Source: WTFY01 sp965205275 (GTDB lineage Bacteria; Pseudomonadota; Gammaproteobacteria; UBA4575). From it: DNA of 64,000 nucleotides. The stretch lies in assembly GCA_965205275.1 (NCBI GenBank), contig OZ242168.1, positions 1,550,001-1,614,000 of the forward strand. Reading direction: 5' to 3'. The first letter of the stretch is position 1. Each line of letters begins with the position of its first letter. Positions 51,103 through 60,084 of the stretch are shown here, one piece after another. Both the position numbers and the translations under genes were made by a program. Below the pieces are notes generated by a model. It saw only the letters and a list, made by a program, of their open reading frames with translations, was not told the origin of the DNA and ran no database searches.

Positions 51103-52494
51103 ATGAATCCACAACTATTGGCAGCCTCCTATCTCGTGGCAGGCGCGCTCTTTATTCTGAGTCTGAACGGTCTGAGCAATCAGGAATCTGCACGACGCGG
51201 TAACCTGTGCGGCATGCTGGGCATGGCGATTGCCATCGTGGCCACCATACTGAGCGGTCAGGTGGGAGGCTTTGAAAAACTGTTTCCTGCCATGATAATT
51301 GGCGGTCTGATCGGTGCCTTTATCGCTTCACGCGTCGAAATGACGCAAATGCCCGAACTGGTTGCCATCCTGCACAGCTTTGTGGGAATGGCGGCGGTGC
51401 TGGTAGGGGTCTCAAGCTATCTGGATCCGACCTTCCATCTGCAGGGTGCTGAAAAAGTCATTCATGAGGTTGAGGTATACCTCGGCGTCTTTATCGGCGC
51501 GATTACCTTTACGGGCTCGGTGATCGCCTTCGGGAAACTGAAAGGCATTATAAGCGGTAAACCCTTGATGCTGCCTGGCCGACACTGGCTAAACCTGATT
51601 GCCTTGCTGGCCTGTGTGTATTTTGGTTACGTGTTTCTGGGTTCCCCCTCGCATGAAGCAGGACTTGCTCCCTTGCTGGTCATGACGCTCATCGCATTTG
51701 TGATTGGTGTTCACCTCATTATGGCCATCGGTGGTGCCGATATGCCGGTTGTAGTTTCCATGCTGAACAGTTATTCAGGCTGGGCGGCAGCCGCCACCGG
51801 CTTTATGCTGGGCAATACCGCACTGATTATCGTCGGATCACTGGTAGGCTCCAGTGGTGCGATCCTGAGCTACATCATGTGCCGTGCCATGAACCGAAAG
51901 TTTTTAAGTGTGATCCTGGGCGGCTTTGGCACTTCATCAGGAACCTCGGTAAGTGCTGAAACAGGCGGCGAAGTGACTGCCACCAATGCAGAAGACGTTG
52001 CAACAGCACTGAAAGATGCCAGTGAAGTCATATTTGTGCCGGGATACGGGATGGCCGTTGCGCAAGCTCAGGGTACCGTCAGTGAAATTACCAAAAAACT
52101 GCGTGCAAAAGGTATAAAAGTCCGCTTCGGCATTCATCCCGTTGCCGGGCGCCTGCCGGGTCACATGAATGTGCTGCTTGCGGAGGCGAAGGTTCCGTAC
52201 GACATCGTACTGGAGATGGATGAACTCAATGAGGACTTCCCGAATACCGATGTTTCATTGGTGATCGGGGCAAACGACATCGTCAACCCCAGTGCACAGA
52301 CGGACCCGAACAGCCCAATCGCCGGCATGCCCGTACTTGAAGTGTGGAAGGCAAAAACCTGCGTGGTTCTCAAACGCAGTATGGCCTCCGGATACGCCGG
52401 AGTCGACAACCCGCTGTTCTTCAATGACAACACCGAAATGTTGTTCGGTGATGCCAAGGAAAGCATGGACGCGGTGTTGAAACACCTGGATTAA
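51103..52494 (+). CDS. pntB: NAD(P) transhydrogenase subunit beta
   Basis: The 463-residue subunit has about nine membrane helices (to about residue 265) and a C-terminal NADP-binding domain with GYGMAVAQAQGTV, RFGIHPVAGRLPGHMNVLLA in parts, VIGANDIVNPSAQTDPNSPI in parts and KRSMASGYAGVDNPLFF in parts. Helix segments with SYSGWAAAATGFML contain the conserved His/Asn positions of the proton path region. It starts 15 bp after pntA with GGGAGAG upstream. Confidence 0.96.
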   Translation: MNPQLLAASYLVAGALFILSLNGLSNQESARRGNLCGMLGMAIAIVATILSGQVGGFEKLFPAMIIGGLIGAFIASRVEMTQMPELVAILHSFVGMAAVLVGVSSYLDPTFHLQGAEKVIHEVEVYLGVFIGAITFTGSVIAFGKLKGIISGKPLMLPGRHWLNLIALLACVYFGYVFLGSPSHEAGLAPLLVMTLIAFVIGVHLIMAIGGADMPVVVSMLNSYSGWAAAATGFMLGNTALIIVGSLVGSSGAILSYIMCRAMNRKFLSVILGGFGTSSGTSVSAETGGEVTATNAEDVATALKDASEVIFVPGYGMAVAQAQGTVSEITKKLRAKGIKVRFGIHPVAGRLPGHMNVLLAEAKVPYDIVLEMDELNEDFPNTDVSLVIGANDIVNPSAQTDPNSPIAGMPVLEVWKAKTCVVLKRSMASGYAGVDNPLFFNDNTEMLFGDAKESMDAVLKHLD

Positions 52495-52574
52495 TTGCCG
52501 GGACAGCTCCGTTTCTGTACCGCAACGCCGGTTACGCGTCGTGTACAGAGCATGAAAATCGGCACCTGATCATA

Positions 52575-52595
52575 CAGGGGTGCATCGCACCCCTG
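52575..52595 (+). terminator. Strong hairpin after pntB
   Basis: CAGGGGTGC and GCACCCCTG form a perfect 9-bp stem with a three-base loop, 81 bp past the pntB stop. No T-run follows, so it may end or merely stabilise the pntAB transcript. Confidence 0.4.
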
Positions 52596-53047
52596 ACCAC
52601 CGGCCTCTTTACCCCCCGAATTTCCCCGAAAGCATGTGGCAAATCCTGATCCATAATGCCGCCTTGATCAGGCCGGCACCGGATTCCCTTTTCCCAGGCA
52701 TGGGGATACCTGCAGGGCTCAGCCTAAAAACCGGTTCACCCATCAAACTGTAACCCGGACATCACAAAAGAGTAACGTTCTTTTCTTACTCTGTCCCAAC
52801 ATTCATTATGATGAATACAGCGATGGCCATTACCTGCCTGTAACCGGGGTGATCAGCGTGTACCCTTTGACTGGGACAAAGAAGCCAACCGGTGGACCGC
52901 AAAAAGTGAAGATATCGAGGATTTGAACCCCGAAGCAAAAAGCTTTCATTCGATTCTGGAAATACTGAAGAAAAAACACCCGGAACTCAGCACTTCACTA
53001 CGAATCTTTTTCCCGGACCCGGTAAAGCATGACGTGCTTTTGAATAA
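52596..53047. other. pntB to tRNA-Pro gap with further hairpins and an orphan frame
   Basis: Two more stems occur: CCTGATC/GATCAGG (52645-52672) and AGAGTAA/TTACTCT (52769-52792). From 52815 a start-less frame runs to 53069 with protein-like content (FDWDKEANRWTAKSEDIEDL, then HSILEILKKKHPELS). The neighbouring frame just upstream reads DEYSDGHYLPVTGVIS, so a frameshifted remnant is possible. I do not recognise it. The frame ends inside the tRNA gene, so it cannot be an intact gene as it stands. Confidence 0.35.
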
Positions 53048-53124
53048 TGGTCGGAGTGAGAGGACTTGAACCTCCGACCCCTGCCTCCCGAAGACAGTGC
53101 TCTACCAAGCTGAGCTACACTCCG
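53048..53124 (-). tRNA. tRNA-Pro (anticodon CGG)
   Basis: The minus strand folds as a 77-base tRNA: acceptor CGGAGTG/CACTCCG, D-arm GCTCAGCTTGGTAGAGC, anticodon stem CTGTC/GGCAG around the loop TTCGGGA with anticodon CGG, variable loop, T-arm GTCGGAGGTTCAAGTCCTC in parts, discriminator A and an encoded CCA (53048-53050). It decodes CCG. It stands alone, not within a tRNA cluster. Confidence 0.93.
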
Positions 53125-53234
53125 CTATCCATTTACGTACCGCATCCAATGCCTAAAAATAACAGGTTCCCCTCCTGATGTAACTGAAAAACATTCGAAC
53201 GGCTCGCAAAAAATCCTTCCGCCGATACGGCTTG

Positions 53235-54203
53235 CTACGATGTCCGGGAGACTGCAAACCCGGTCAAGCCTACCAGCGCATCCCGATACTCGTTATCCGA
53301 CAGTTTTTCGATATGCTGCCTTGCGATCAGCGCATGCTTTTGCGCAGCCTTCAGAGTGTGGTCAATCGCCCCGGTAGCTTTTATTGCAGCCATGATTTCA
53401 TGCATGTGCTGCTTGCCGCCGTTGATAATGGTTTCACGGATCAATTCAGCAGTGGTACTGTTACTGTTCCTTAATGCGTGGATCAGCGGCAAAGTGGGTT
53501 TGCCTTCAGTCAGGTCCTCTCCCAGATTTTTTCCCATCTCTTCCGGTGAGGACTGATAGTCCAGTACGTCATCCTTAAGCTGGAATGCCGTACCGATATG
53601 TACCCCGTACTTCGCACAGGCCTCTTCAATCTCCCGTGACTGCCCGGCCAGCACTGCTCCAAGCTGGCATGCGGCTTCAAACAATTTTGCCGTTTTGGAC
53701 TGAATCACAACCATGTAGTTTTCTTCCGTGGAATCCGGGTCGTTGCAATTCAGGAGTTGCAGGACCTCACCTTCAGCGATGGTATTGGAGGCCTGTGCCA
53801 GAATTTCCATCACGCGCATCTCACCCACATCGATCATCATTTCAAATGAACGTGAAAACACAAAATCACCTACCAGTATACTGGACTCGTTGCCCCAGAT
53901 AAGGTTGGCCGTCTCATGGCCGCGCCGCATACTGGAGTTGTCCACCACATCATCGTGCAGCAGGGTTGCAGTATGAATAAACTCAGTGATGGCAGCAACG
54001 AGCAGATGCTTGTCACCCGTATACCCGCAGGCTCGTGCACATAGCAGTGCAAGCAGAGGACGTAAACGCTTGCCGCCGCTGTCGATAATATAGGTGACGA
54101 TCTGACTGATCAGGGTGATATCGGAATGCAGGTATTGCCGAATTACAGCATTAACACCCTCCATGTCGTCCGCGACTAAACCTTGTACCTCCTTGAAATC
54201 CAT
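53235..54203 (-). CDS. ispB: Octaprenyl (polyprenyl) diphosphate synthase
   Basis: IspB makes the long isoprenoid tail of ubiquinone. The 322-residue protein is a trans-prenyltransferase with the first Asp-rich motif DDVVD at 84-88 (LLHDDVVDNS), GGKRLRP upstream, and the second motif DDVLD at 211-215 (FQLKDDVLDYQ). The residues before the first motif are small (HTATLLH), which fits a long-chain product. It is divergent from rplU, the standard gammaproteobacterial arrangement, and links to ubiE/ubiJ at the other end of the window. Confidence 0.95.
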   Translation of the reverse strand: MDFKEVQGLVADDMEGVNAVIRQYLHSDITLISQIVTYIIDSGGKRLRPLLALLCARACGYTGDKHLLVAAITEFIHTATLLHDDVVDNSSMRRGHETANLIWGNESSILVGDFVFSRSFEMMIDVGEMRVMEILAQASNTIAEGEVLQLLNCNDPDSTEENYMVVIQSKTAKLFEAACQLGAVLAGQSREIEEACAKYGVHIGTAFQLKDDVLDYQSSPEEMGKNLGEDLTEGKPTLPLIHALRNSNSTTAELIRETIINGGKQHMHEIMAAIKATGAIDHTLKAAQKHALIARQHIEKLSDNEYRDALVGLTGFAVSRTS

Positions 54204-54281
54204 ATCCGCTCATTCTACCCTGTTATTGCCCAATCAGGCGCTGATCTTAGCGCAAGAATATCTGGGATGGGTTTATTTTGA

Positions 54282-54310
54282 TTGACCCTTGCCCGTCTGC
54301 TCGCTAGAAT
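54282..54310 (+). promoter_or_regulatory. Sigma-70 promoter of rplU-rpmA
   Basis: TTGACC (54282-54287) and TAGAAT (54305-54310) are separated by exactly 17 bp. Transcription would start about 30 bases before the rplU GTG. Confidence 0.75.
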
Positions 54311-54346
54311 TGCGCCTCTTTCCAGTCCATATTCCGGAGTTTTCAG

Positions 54347-54658
54347 GTGTACGCAGTGATCGCCACAGGTGGCAAACAATATCTCGTCCATAAAGGCGAC
54401 CAGATCCAGGTCGAAAAGCTGGGCCTTGATCCTGGCAAGGAAATCGAGTTTGGCCAAGTGCTGTTGCTGGCAGACGGTGAGGAGGTTTCCATTGGCACCC
54501 CCTATATCGAAGGGAGTAAAGTCACGGCCGAGGTTCAGAAAAATGCCAGAGCCAAAAAAATTGATGTGATCAAGTTCAAACGCAGAAAGCAGTACATGAA
54601 ACGTATGGGTCACAGGCAGTACTACACACAGGTCACGATTACAGATATTTCAAAATAG
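54347..54658 (+). CDS. rplU: 50S ribosomal protein L21
   Basis: The 103-residue protein starts YAVIATGGKQYLVHKGD after the initiator and ends with the conserved KFKRRKQYMKRMGHRQYYT region that contacts 23S rRNA. Normal length (E. coli 103). The start is GTG at 54347, seven bases after GGAG. It is followed 10 bp later by rpmA. Confidence 0.97.
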   Translation: MYAVIATGGKQYLVHKGDQIQVEKLGLDPGKEIEFGQVLLLADGEEVSIGTPYIEGSKVTAEVQKNARAKKIDVIKFKRRKQYMKRMGHRQYYTQVTITDISK

Positions 54659-54668
54659 AGGTCAGGAC

Positions 54669-54929
54669 ATGGCACATAAAAAAGCAGGCGGCAGTACCCG
54701 CAACGGTCGCGACTCGCAATCCAAACGTCTCGGGGTAAAATGTTTTGGTGGGCAACAGGTGAGCGCCGGAAGCATTATTGTGCGCCAGCGTGGCACCCGG
54801 TTCCACGCCGGTGAAAATGTAGGCTGGGGCAAGGACGACACCCTGTTTGCCAAGGCCCACGGGCACGTGGTGTTTGAAACCAAAGGACCCAAAAACCGGA
54901 AATTCGTACGTGTGGAAGCGATACAATAA
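54669..54929 (+). CDS. rpmA: 50S ribosomal protein L27
   Basis: The 86-residue protein begins MAHKKAGGSTRNGRDSQSKR, the basic arm that reaches the peptidyl transferase centre, and contains the typical VSAGSIIVRQRGTRFHAG core. The N-terminus has no extra cleavable leader as found in Firmicutes. It is cotranscribed with rplU and followed by a terminator. Confidence 0.97.
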   Translation: MAHKKAGGSTRNGRDSQSKRLGVKCFGGQQVSAGSIIVRQRGTRFHAGENVGWGKDDTLFAKAHGHVVFETKGPKNRKFVRVEAIQ

Positions 54930-54957
54930 ACCTTCCAGGTCACCGATTTGATTGAGA

Positions 54958-54982
54958 AGCCCCGCATCGACGGGGCTTTTTT
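54958..54982 (+). terminator. Intrinsic terminator after rpmA
   Basis: AGCCCCG (54958-54964) and CGGGGCT (54971-54977) form a perfect 7-bp stem with a six-base loop and end in six T. It separates rplU-rpmA from obgE. Confidence 0.88.
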
Positions 54983-55005
54983 CACTGTAGGGCACGTAAA
55001 GAGCC

Positions 55006-56040
55006 ATGAAGTTTGTTGATGAAACAACGATCCATGTACAGGCCGGGGATGGCGGAAACGGTTGTCTCAGCTTCAGGCGTGAACGTTTCATACCTCTGGG
55101 GGGACCGGACGGCGGGGACGGCGGGGACGGCGGCAGCGTATACCTGGTTGCCGATGAAAACTTAAACACGCTTGCCGATTTTCGACACGTTCGCTTTTTC
55201 AAGGCACAGCGTGGTCAGGACGGTATGGGCAAGAAGCGTACCGGCAAGTCAGGTGAGGACCGGAGCATCCGGGTTCCGCCCGGCACTCTGGTAAAGGATG
55301 CGCATACTCAAGAGATCATTGGCGACCTGACAAGACACGGTGAACACCTGCTGGTTGCACGAGGGGGTGCCCATGGACTGGGAAATGCCCGATTCAAAAG
55401 CTCTACCCATCGTGCCCCTCGCAAGACAACTCCCGGAAAACCGGGCGATGCGCGGGACCTGTACATGGAACTCAAGCTGTTGGCGGATGTGGGCCTGCTG
55501 GGGCTGCCCAATGTCGGCAAATCATCCTTGTTGCGTGCCCTGTCTTCTGCCTTGCCCAAAGTTGCAGACTATCCGTTCACAACTCTTTACCCCAACTTGG
55601 GGGTGGTGTATGTCGCACCTCACCAAAGCTTTGTGATTGCAGACATACCCGGCCTGATTGAAGGGGCTTCGGAAGGGGTCGGTCTGGGCACCCGGTTTTT
55701 AAGACATCTTTCGCGTACCGGCCTGTTGCTGCATATGCTTGAACTGCATCCGGCCGGTACAGGAGGCGACCCCTGTCAGGATTATTTTTCGGTATCGAAC
55801 GAATTGAGCCGATACAACGCTGCACTTGCCGCCAAGGACCGCTGGTTGGTATTCAACAAGACGGACCTGTTTGATGCGGATGATTGTGAACGTATCATCC
55901 AGGATTGTGTGACACAACTAAAATGGGAAGGACCCGTGTTTGCCATCTCTGCACTCAGCAAAACCGGTACCCGGGAATTGAGCAAAAACATTTATACTTA
56001 TCTACATGAGCAGCAAGCGCAAACAGGCCACCTCCGGTAA
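55006..56040 (+). CDS. obgE: GTPase ObgE/CgtA
   Basis: ObgE is a ribosome-associated GTPase that acts in 50S assembly and stress control. The 344-residue protein has the Gly-rich Obg fold (about 1-158, GGPDGGDGGDGGSVYL) and a G domain with G1 GLPNVGKSS (about 166-174), G3 DIPGLIEGA, G4 NKTD and G5 SALSKTG. It lacks the long acidic C-terminal tail of E. coli ObgE (390 residues). Its last 35 bases overlap proB. Confidence 0.95.
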   Translation: MKFVDETTIHVQAGDGGNGCLSFRRERFIPLGGPDGGDGGDGGSVYLVADENLNTLADFRHVRFFKAQRGQDGMGKKRTGKSGEDRSIRVPPGTLVKDAHTQEIIGDLTRHGEHLLVARGGAHGLGNARFKSSTHRAPRKTTPGKPGDARDLYMELKLLADVGLLGLPNVGKSSLLRALSSALPKVADYPFTTLYPNLGVVYVAPHQSFVIADIPGLIEGASEGVGLGTRFLRHLSRTGLLLHMLELHPAGTGGDPCQDYFSVSNELSRYNAALAAKDRWLVFNKTDLFDADDCERIIQDCVTQLKWEGPVFAISALSKTGTRELSKNIYTYLHEQQAQTGHLR

Positions 56041-57133
56041 ACGCTGGGTAATCAAGGTAGGCAGTTCCCTGGTTACCGAAGACGGTCATGGCCTGAATCG
56101 GGACGCCATTTCCGGACTGGCTTCGCAGCTTGCCTGTCTGGTGGCCGCTGGCAAGGAAGTGATCCTGACTTCTTCCGGTGCCATTGCAGAGGGCATGAAC
56201 CGGCTGGGGTGGCAGAAACGCCCGCGTGCGATCTATGAGTTACAGGCCGCCGCTGCCGTGGGACAGATGGGCCTGATTCAGGCTTATGAATCCTGCCTGC
56301 AGCAGCACAACCTGCGCAGCGCACAGGTACTGCTCACGCATGCAGACCTGCAGAACCGCAGACGATACCTGAATGCACGCACCACGTTACGCAAGTTACT
56401 GGAACTGAAAACGGTCCCGGTGGTAAACGAAAATGACACGGTGTCGACCGATGAAATCAAGTTTGGAGATAACGACACACTGGCTGCCCTGGTCAGCAAC
56501 CTTGTGGAGGCCAGCATCCTGATCATATTGACGGACCAGGAAGGCGTGTATGAAACCTCCCCTGTCCACCACACCCCCGGTACACTGATTCACGAAATCT
56601 CCGCAAATGACCCCCTGCTCGACCAGGCAGCAGGTCCGAGTTCAAGCCCGACCGGGCGCGGTGGCATGCTTACCAAGGTTTCGGCCGCACGGATCGCGGC
56701 ATGTTCCGGAGCCGCCACCATTATCGCATCCGGAAAGACCCCGGACATTCTAACCCGGATCGCAAACAATGACTCCTGCGGCTCGCTTCTTCTGCCGGAT
56801 GCAGAACCGCTTGCCGCACGCAAGCAGTGGATTGCAAATCAACTGTATACCCAAGGAAAGCTTTTCCTGGATAACGGGGCCTGCAGGGCACTGTGCACTT
56901 CTGGAAAGAGCTTGCTGGCCATCGGGGTGGAAGGGGTGGAAGGAAATTTCGATCGCGGCGAAGTCGTAAGCTGCATGAACCGTGACGGACGGGAAATGGC
57001 GCGAGGCCTGACGAATTACTCAGCCGATGAGGCCCGCAAACTGCAAGGCAGGCTCAGTACGGAAATAGAAGCGGTGCTGGGCTATGTGGATGAGCCTGAA
57101 CTCATCCATCGGGACAATCTGGTAATCCTCTAG
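56006..57133 (+). CDS. proB: Glutamate 5-kinase
   Basis: ProB phosphorylates glutamate in the first step of proline synthesis and is feedback-inhibited by proline. The 375-residue protein has the amino-acid-kinase domain (WVIKVGSSLVT, TSSGAIAEGMNRLGW, NENDTVSTDEIKFGDND in parts, GRGGMLTKVSAA) and a C-terminal PUA domain (about 280-365). The ATG lies inside obgE in another frame. The obgE-proB order is typical. Confidence 0.96.
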   Translation: MSSKRKQATSGKRWVIKVGSSLVTEDGHGLNRDAISGLASQLACLVAAGKEVILTSSGAIAEGMNRLGWQKRPRAIYELQAAAAVGQMGLIQAYESCLQQHNLRSAQVLLTHADLQNRRRYLNARTTLRKLLELKTVPVVNENDTVSTDEIKFGDNDTLAALVSNLVEASILIILTDQEGVYETSPVHHTPGTLIHEISANDPLLDQAAGPSSSPTGRGGMLTKVSAARIAACSGAATIIASGKTPDILTRIANNDSCGSLLLPDAEPLAARKQWIANQLYTQGKLFLDNGACRALCTSGKSLLAIGVEGVEGNFDRGEVVSCMNRDGREMARGLTNYSADEARKLQGRLSTEIEAVLGYVDEPELIHRDNLVIL

Positions 57134-57163
57134 GTGGTTACACCAGCGACCCGTGGCCTTGAC

Positions 57164-57424
57164 CTACATCACCCTGATGCGTGCGTTCAGACGGCTTTTA
57201 TGCCGTGCAGCCTTGTTGGCATGGATCAGGTTCTTGCCTACCGCCGAGTCAATGCAGGGCAGGGCCAGTTTGTAAGCGGCTTCGGCAGCCACTTTGTCAC
57301 CCGCATGGATAGACTTGACCACCGCTTTTATTCGGGTACGTAATTTTGTACGTTGACTTGCATTACGCAGACGATTTTTCACCGCTTGGCGTGCACGTTT
57401 TCTTGCTGATGCGATATTGGCCAA
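57164..57424 (-). CDS. rpsT: 30S ribosomal protein S20
   Basis: The 86-residue, strongly basic, all-helical protein begins MANIASARKRARQAVKNRLR and ends AARHKSRLNARI, as in S20. S20 binds 16S rRNA early in 30S assembly. It is convergent with proB (30 bp apart) and divergent from murJ, with a good promoter in the gap. Confidence 0.97.
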   Translation of the reverse strand: MANIASARKRARQAVKNRLRNASQRTKLRTRIKAVVKSIHAGDKVAAEAAYKLALPCIDSAVGKNLIHANKAARHKSRLNARIRVM

Positions 57425-57468
57425 TGTTGATTTGCCTTTTCTGCTGGAATTCTGCGTTCGGGCTGCGA

Positions 57469-57497
57469 ACTATGAGAGTAAGATAAATAAATGTCAA
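57469..57497 (-). promoter_or_regulatory. Sigma-70 promoter of rpsT
   Basis: On the minus strand a consensus TTGACA (57492-57497) is followed after 17 bp by CATAGT (57469-57474). The start site would be about 37 bases before the rpsT ATG. Confidence 0.75.
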
Positions 57498-57532
57498 CCC
57501 CCCAGGTTTAACCCCACGCCGAAAGCACGAAA

Positions 57533-59098
57533 ATGGCTGAACACCGGGCCTTGTTTAAATCCACAGCCGTCACGGGCGGCATCACGGCTGTCTCGAGAGT
57601 ATTCGGGTATCTCCGGGATGCCGTGATCTTTATATCCCTGGGTGCAACCGGCAGTACCGATGCCTTTTTTGTGGCTTTTCGCATTCCGAATTTCCTGCGG
57701 CGCCTTTTTGCTGAAGGTGCTTTTTCACAGGCCTTCGTGCCTGTTCTGTCCGAATACAAGGAGCAGCGCTCGCAATCAGAATTGCAGGCCCTCATCAATC
57801 ATGTAGCCGGAACACTCAGCGTAATCCTTTTCCTGGTCAGCGTCCTCGGGGTATTTCTGGCGCCTTTCCTGATATACCTCTTTGCACCAGGCTTCATAAA
57901 CGACAGCACGCGCTTCGATCTTGCCACGCAAATGTTGCGTATCACCTTTCCATACATATTATTCATATCCCTGACGGCATTGTCGGCAAGCATCCTGAAT
58001 ACCTTCAGCCGTTTCGCAGTCCCGGCCTTCACCCCTGTATTGCTGAACGTGTCGCTGATTGCAGCCACCTTGTGGCTGGCACCTGAAATGGACCAGCCTG
58101 TCGTAGCGCTGGCATGGGGGGTATTGATTGCCGGAATTGCACAGCTTGCTTTCCAGATCCCCTTTCTGACTGCTCTGGGCGTGCTGCCAAAATTTTCATT
58201 GCACGGGGCCAGAGACGGGGTACGCAGGATCATGCGTCTGATGCTGCCTGCCATTTTCGGCTCTTCCGTGGTACAGATCAATCTGCTGATCAATACCCTG
58301 ATCGCCTCATTCCTGGCGGTCGGCAGCATCAGCTGGTTATATATCTCGGACCGGTTCGTGGAACTCCCGCTGGCAATTTTTGGGGTGGCCATGGCAACCA
58401 TCATCCTGCCAAGACTGTCCAGACAATATGTCAATCGGTCCACCCGGGGCTTCAGCCTGACCCTGGATTGGGCGTTACGGCTCTCCGTGCTCATTTCCAT
58501 CCCTGCAACGGTCGGCCTGATCATGCTGGCAAGCCCTATCTTGACATCCCTGGTACAGTATCGGGAATTCACGGCCACAGACACGTTGATGGCTTCGATG
58601 AGCTTGCAGGCCTACGCACTGGGATTGCCGGCGTTCATACTGATAAAGGTACTGGCACCGGGATTCTATTCACGCCAGGACACCCGGACCCCCGTAAAGA
58701 TCGGTGTTGTTGCCATGTTCTGCAATATCGTTTTAAATCTCGCCTTTGTCTGGATATGGTTCCAATGGGACCTGACGGCCCCGCATGCTGCCCTGGCCCT
58801 GGCGACTACACTGTCGGCCTATATCAACGCTGCATTGCTGTTCTATAAACTGAAAGACTCTGTAGCGTTGGGGTTGCCGGCAGGCTGGCTGAGGTACCTG
58901 GCTCAGGTTCTGGTCGCCACAGTCGTTATGGGGCTTGCACTGGTATGGCTCCTGCCTGACTCCCTGCAATGGCTCACCTGGGGCGGATCAGAACGCATCA
59001 TTGCACTGTTGGGCTTTATGCTGTCAGGGGCTGTGCTGTATATTGGCGCGTTGGCCCTGCTGGGGGTACGCAAAAAGATTTTCGTACTCCAGCGGTAG
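57533..59098 (+). CDS. murJ: Lipid II flippase MurJ
   Basis: MurJ flips lipid II across the inner membrane for peptidoglycan synthesis. The 521-residue MOP-superfamily protein has 14 membrane helices and the family hallmarks RVFGYLRD with the essential Arg near residue 24, DAFFVAFRIPNFLRRLFAEG in parts, GAFSQAFVPV, and ISDRFVELPLAIFGVAMAT in parts. It heads a plus-strand group with ribF, ileS and lspA, in the common order. Confidence 0.96.
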   Translation: MAEHRALFKSTAVTGGITAVSRVFGYLRDAVIFISLGATGSTDAFFVAFRIPNFLRRLFAEGAFSQAFVPVLSEYKEQRSQSELQALINHVAGTLSVILFLVSVLGVFLAPFLIYLFAPGFINDSTRFDLATQMLRITFPYILFISLTALSASILNTFSRFAVPAFTPVLLNVSLIAATLWLAPEMDQPVVALAWGVLIAGIAQLAFQIPFLTALGVLPKFSLHGARDGVRRIMRLMLPAIFGSSVVQINLLINTLIASFLAVGSISWLYISDRFVELPLAIFGVAMATIILPRLSRQYVNRSTRGFSLTLDWALRLSVLISIPATVGLIMLASPILTSLVQYREFTATDTLMASMSLQAYALGLPAFILIKVLAPGFYSRQDTRTPVKIGVVAMFCNIVLNLAFVWIWFQWDLTAPHAALALATTLSAYINAALLFYKLKDSVALGLPAGWLRYLAQVLVATVVMGLALVWLLPDSLQWLTWGGSERIIALLGFMLSGAVLYIGALALLGVRKKIFVLQR

Positions 59099-59142
59099 AC
59101 AGGAACCCTATTTTTTACAACCCGGCTTTTACGACACCGTTC

Positions 59143-60075
59143 ATGCAGTTAACTAGAGACCTCAATACAAGGACAGGCACCCCGCACGGGGCGGTGGCCA
59201 CCATTGGCAATTTTGACGGCTTGCACATCGGACATCAGGCCATCCTGAAAAAATTGCGAGCCAGGAGTCAGGAGCTTGGGCTGCCTTCCATGGTCATTGC
59301 TTTCGAACCTTCAGCCAATGAGTTTTTCCTGGGCAGCCATGCACCGCCGAGACTGACCAATTTCAGGGAAAAGTTCTGCTTGATTGACGCGATTGGAATC
59401 AACCGGTTCGTATGCCTTCCCTTCAACCGGGCCCTGGCCAACATGCACGCCGCAGCGTTTGTCGAGGATATCCTGATCGCACGCCTGAATATCCGGCACC
59501 TCACGGTCGGGGATGATTTTTATTTCGGGAAAGACCGGGAAGGCGATTACGAGTTGCTGAAAAACATGGGAAAAGATTTCAACTTCAACATTGAAAACAC
59601 CGAAAGCGTCGTTGTCAACGGAGAACGTGTCCGCAGTTCCTCCATCCGTGATTATCTTGCCGACGGGAGCCTGGACCTGGCAGAGCAGTTGCTCGGGCGT
59701 ACATACAGTATGTCCGGGCGGGTCATTCGCGGAGACCAGAAAGGACAAACCATCGGCTTCCCAACGGCCAATATTCCGATCAAACGCAGGTTTTCTCCCA
59801 TCAGTGGCGTATTTGCCGTGAAGGTAAGAATTGAGAACGGGGGTGAGAGACTGGGTGTCGCAAACGTAGGTTACCGCCCTACCGTGGCGGGCACACGCAC
59901 CCAGATTGAAGTGCACATATTCAGCTTTTCGCAAAACCTCTACGGAAAACACCTGACGGTTTTGTTCTGCAAGAAAATCCGTGCTGAAAAAAAATTCAAT
60001 TCACTTGAAGAACTCAAGCACCAGATTCACCTGGATGCCGAAACTGCAAAGGAGTATTTCAGGATCACCGCCTGA
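59143..60075 (+). CDS. ribF: Bifunctional riboflavin kinase/FAD synthetase
   Basis: RibF makes FMN and then FAD from riboflavin. The 310-residue protein has an N-terminal adenylyltransferase domain with the nucleotide-binding IGNFDGLHIGHQ and a later VNGERVRSSSIRDYL, and a C-terminal riboflavin kinase domain with GRTYSMSGRVIRGDQKGQTI in parts, FPTANIP and KKIRAEKKFNSLEELKHQI in parts. The ATG at 59143 gives the family start; the frame is open from 58969 within murJ. It lies 9 bp before ileS. Confidence 0.95.
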   Translation: MQLTRDLNTRTGTPHGAVATIGNFDGLHIGHQAILKKLRARSQELGLPSMVIAFEPSANEFFLGSHAPPRLTNFREKFCLIDAIGINRFVCLPFNRALANMHAAAFVEDILIARLNIRHLTVGDDFYFGKDREGDYELLKNMGKDFNFNIENTESVVVNGERVRSSSIRDYLADGSLDLAEQLLGRTYSMSGRVIRGDQKGQTIGFPTANIPIKRRFSPISGVFAVKVRIENGGERLGVANVGYRPTVAGTRTQIEVHIFSFSQNLYGKHLTVLFCKKIRAEKKFNSLEELKHQIHLDAETAKEYFRITA

Positions 60076-60084
60076 ACCGTATCC

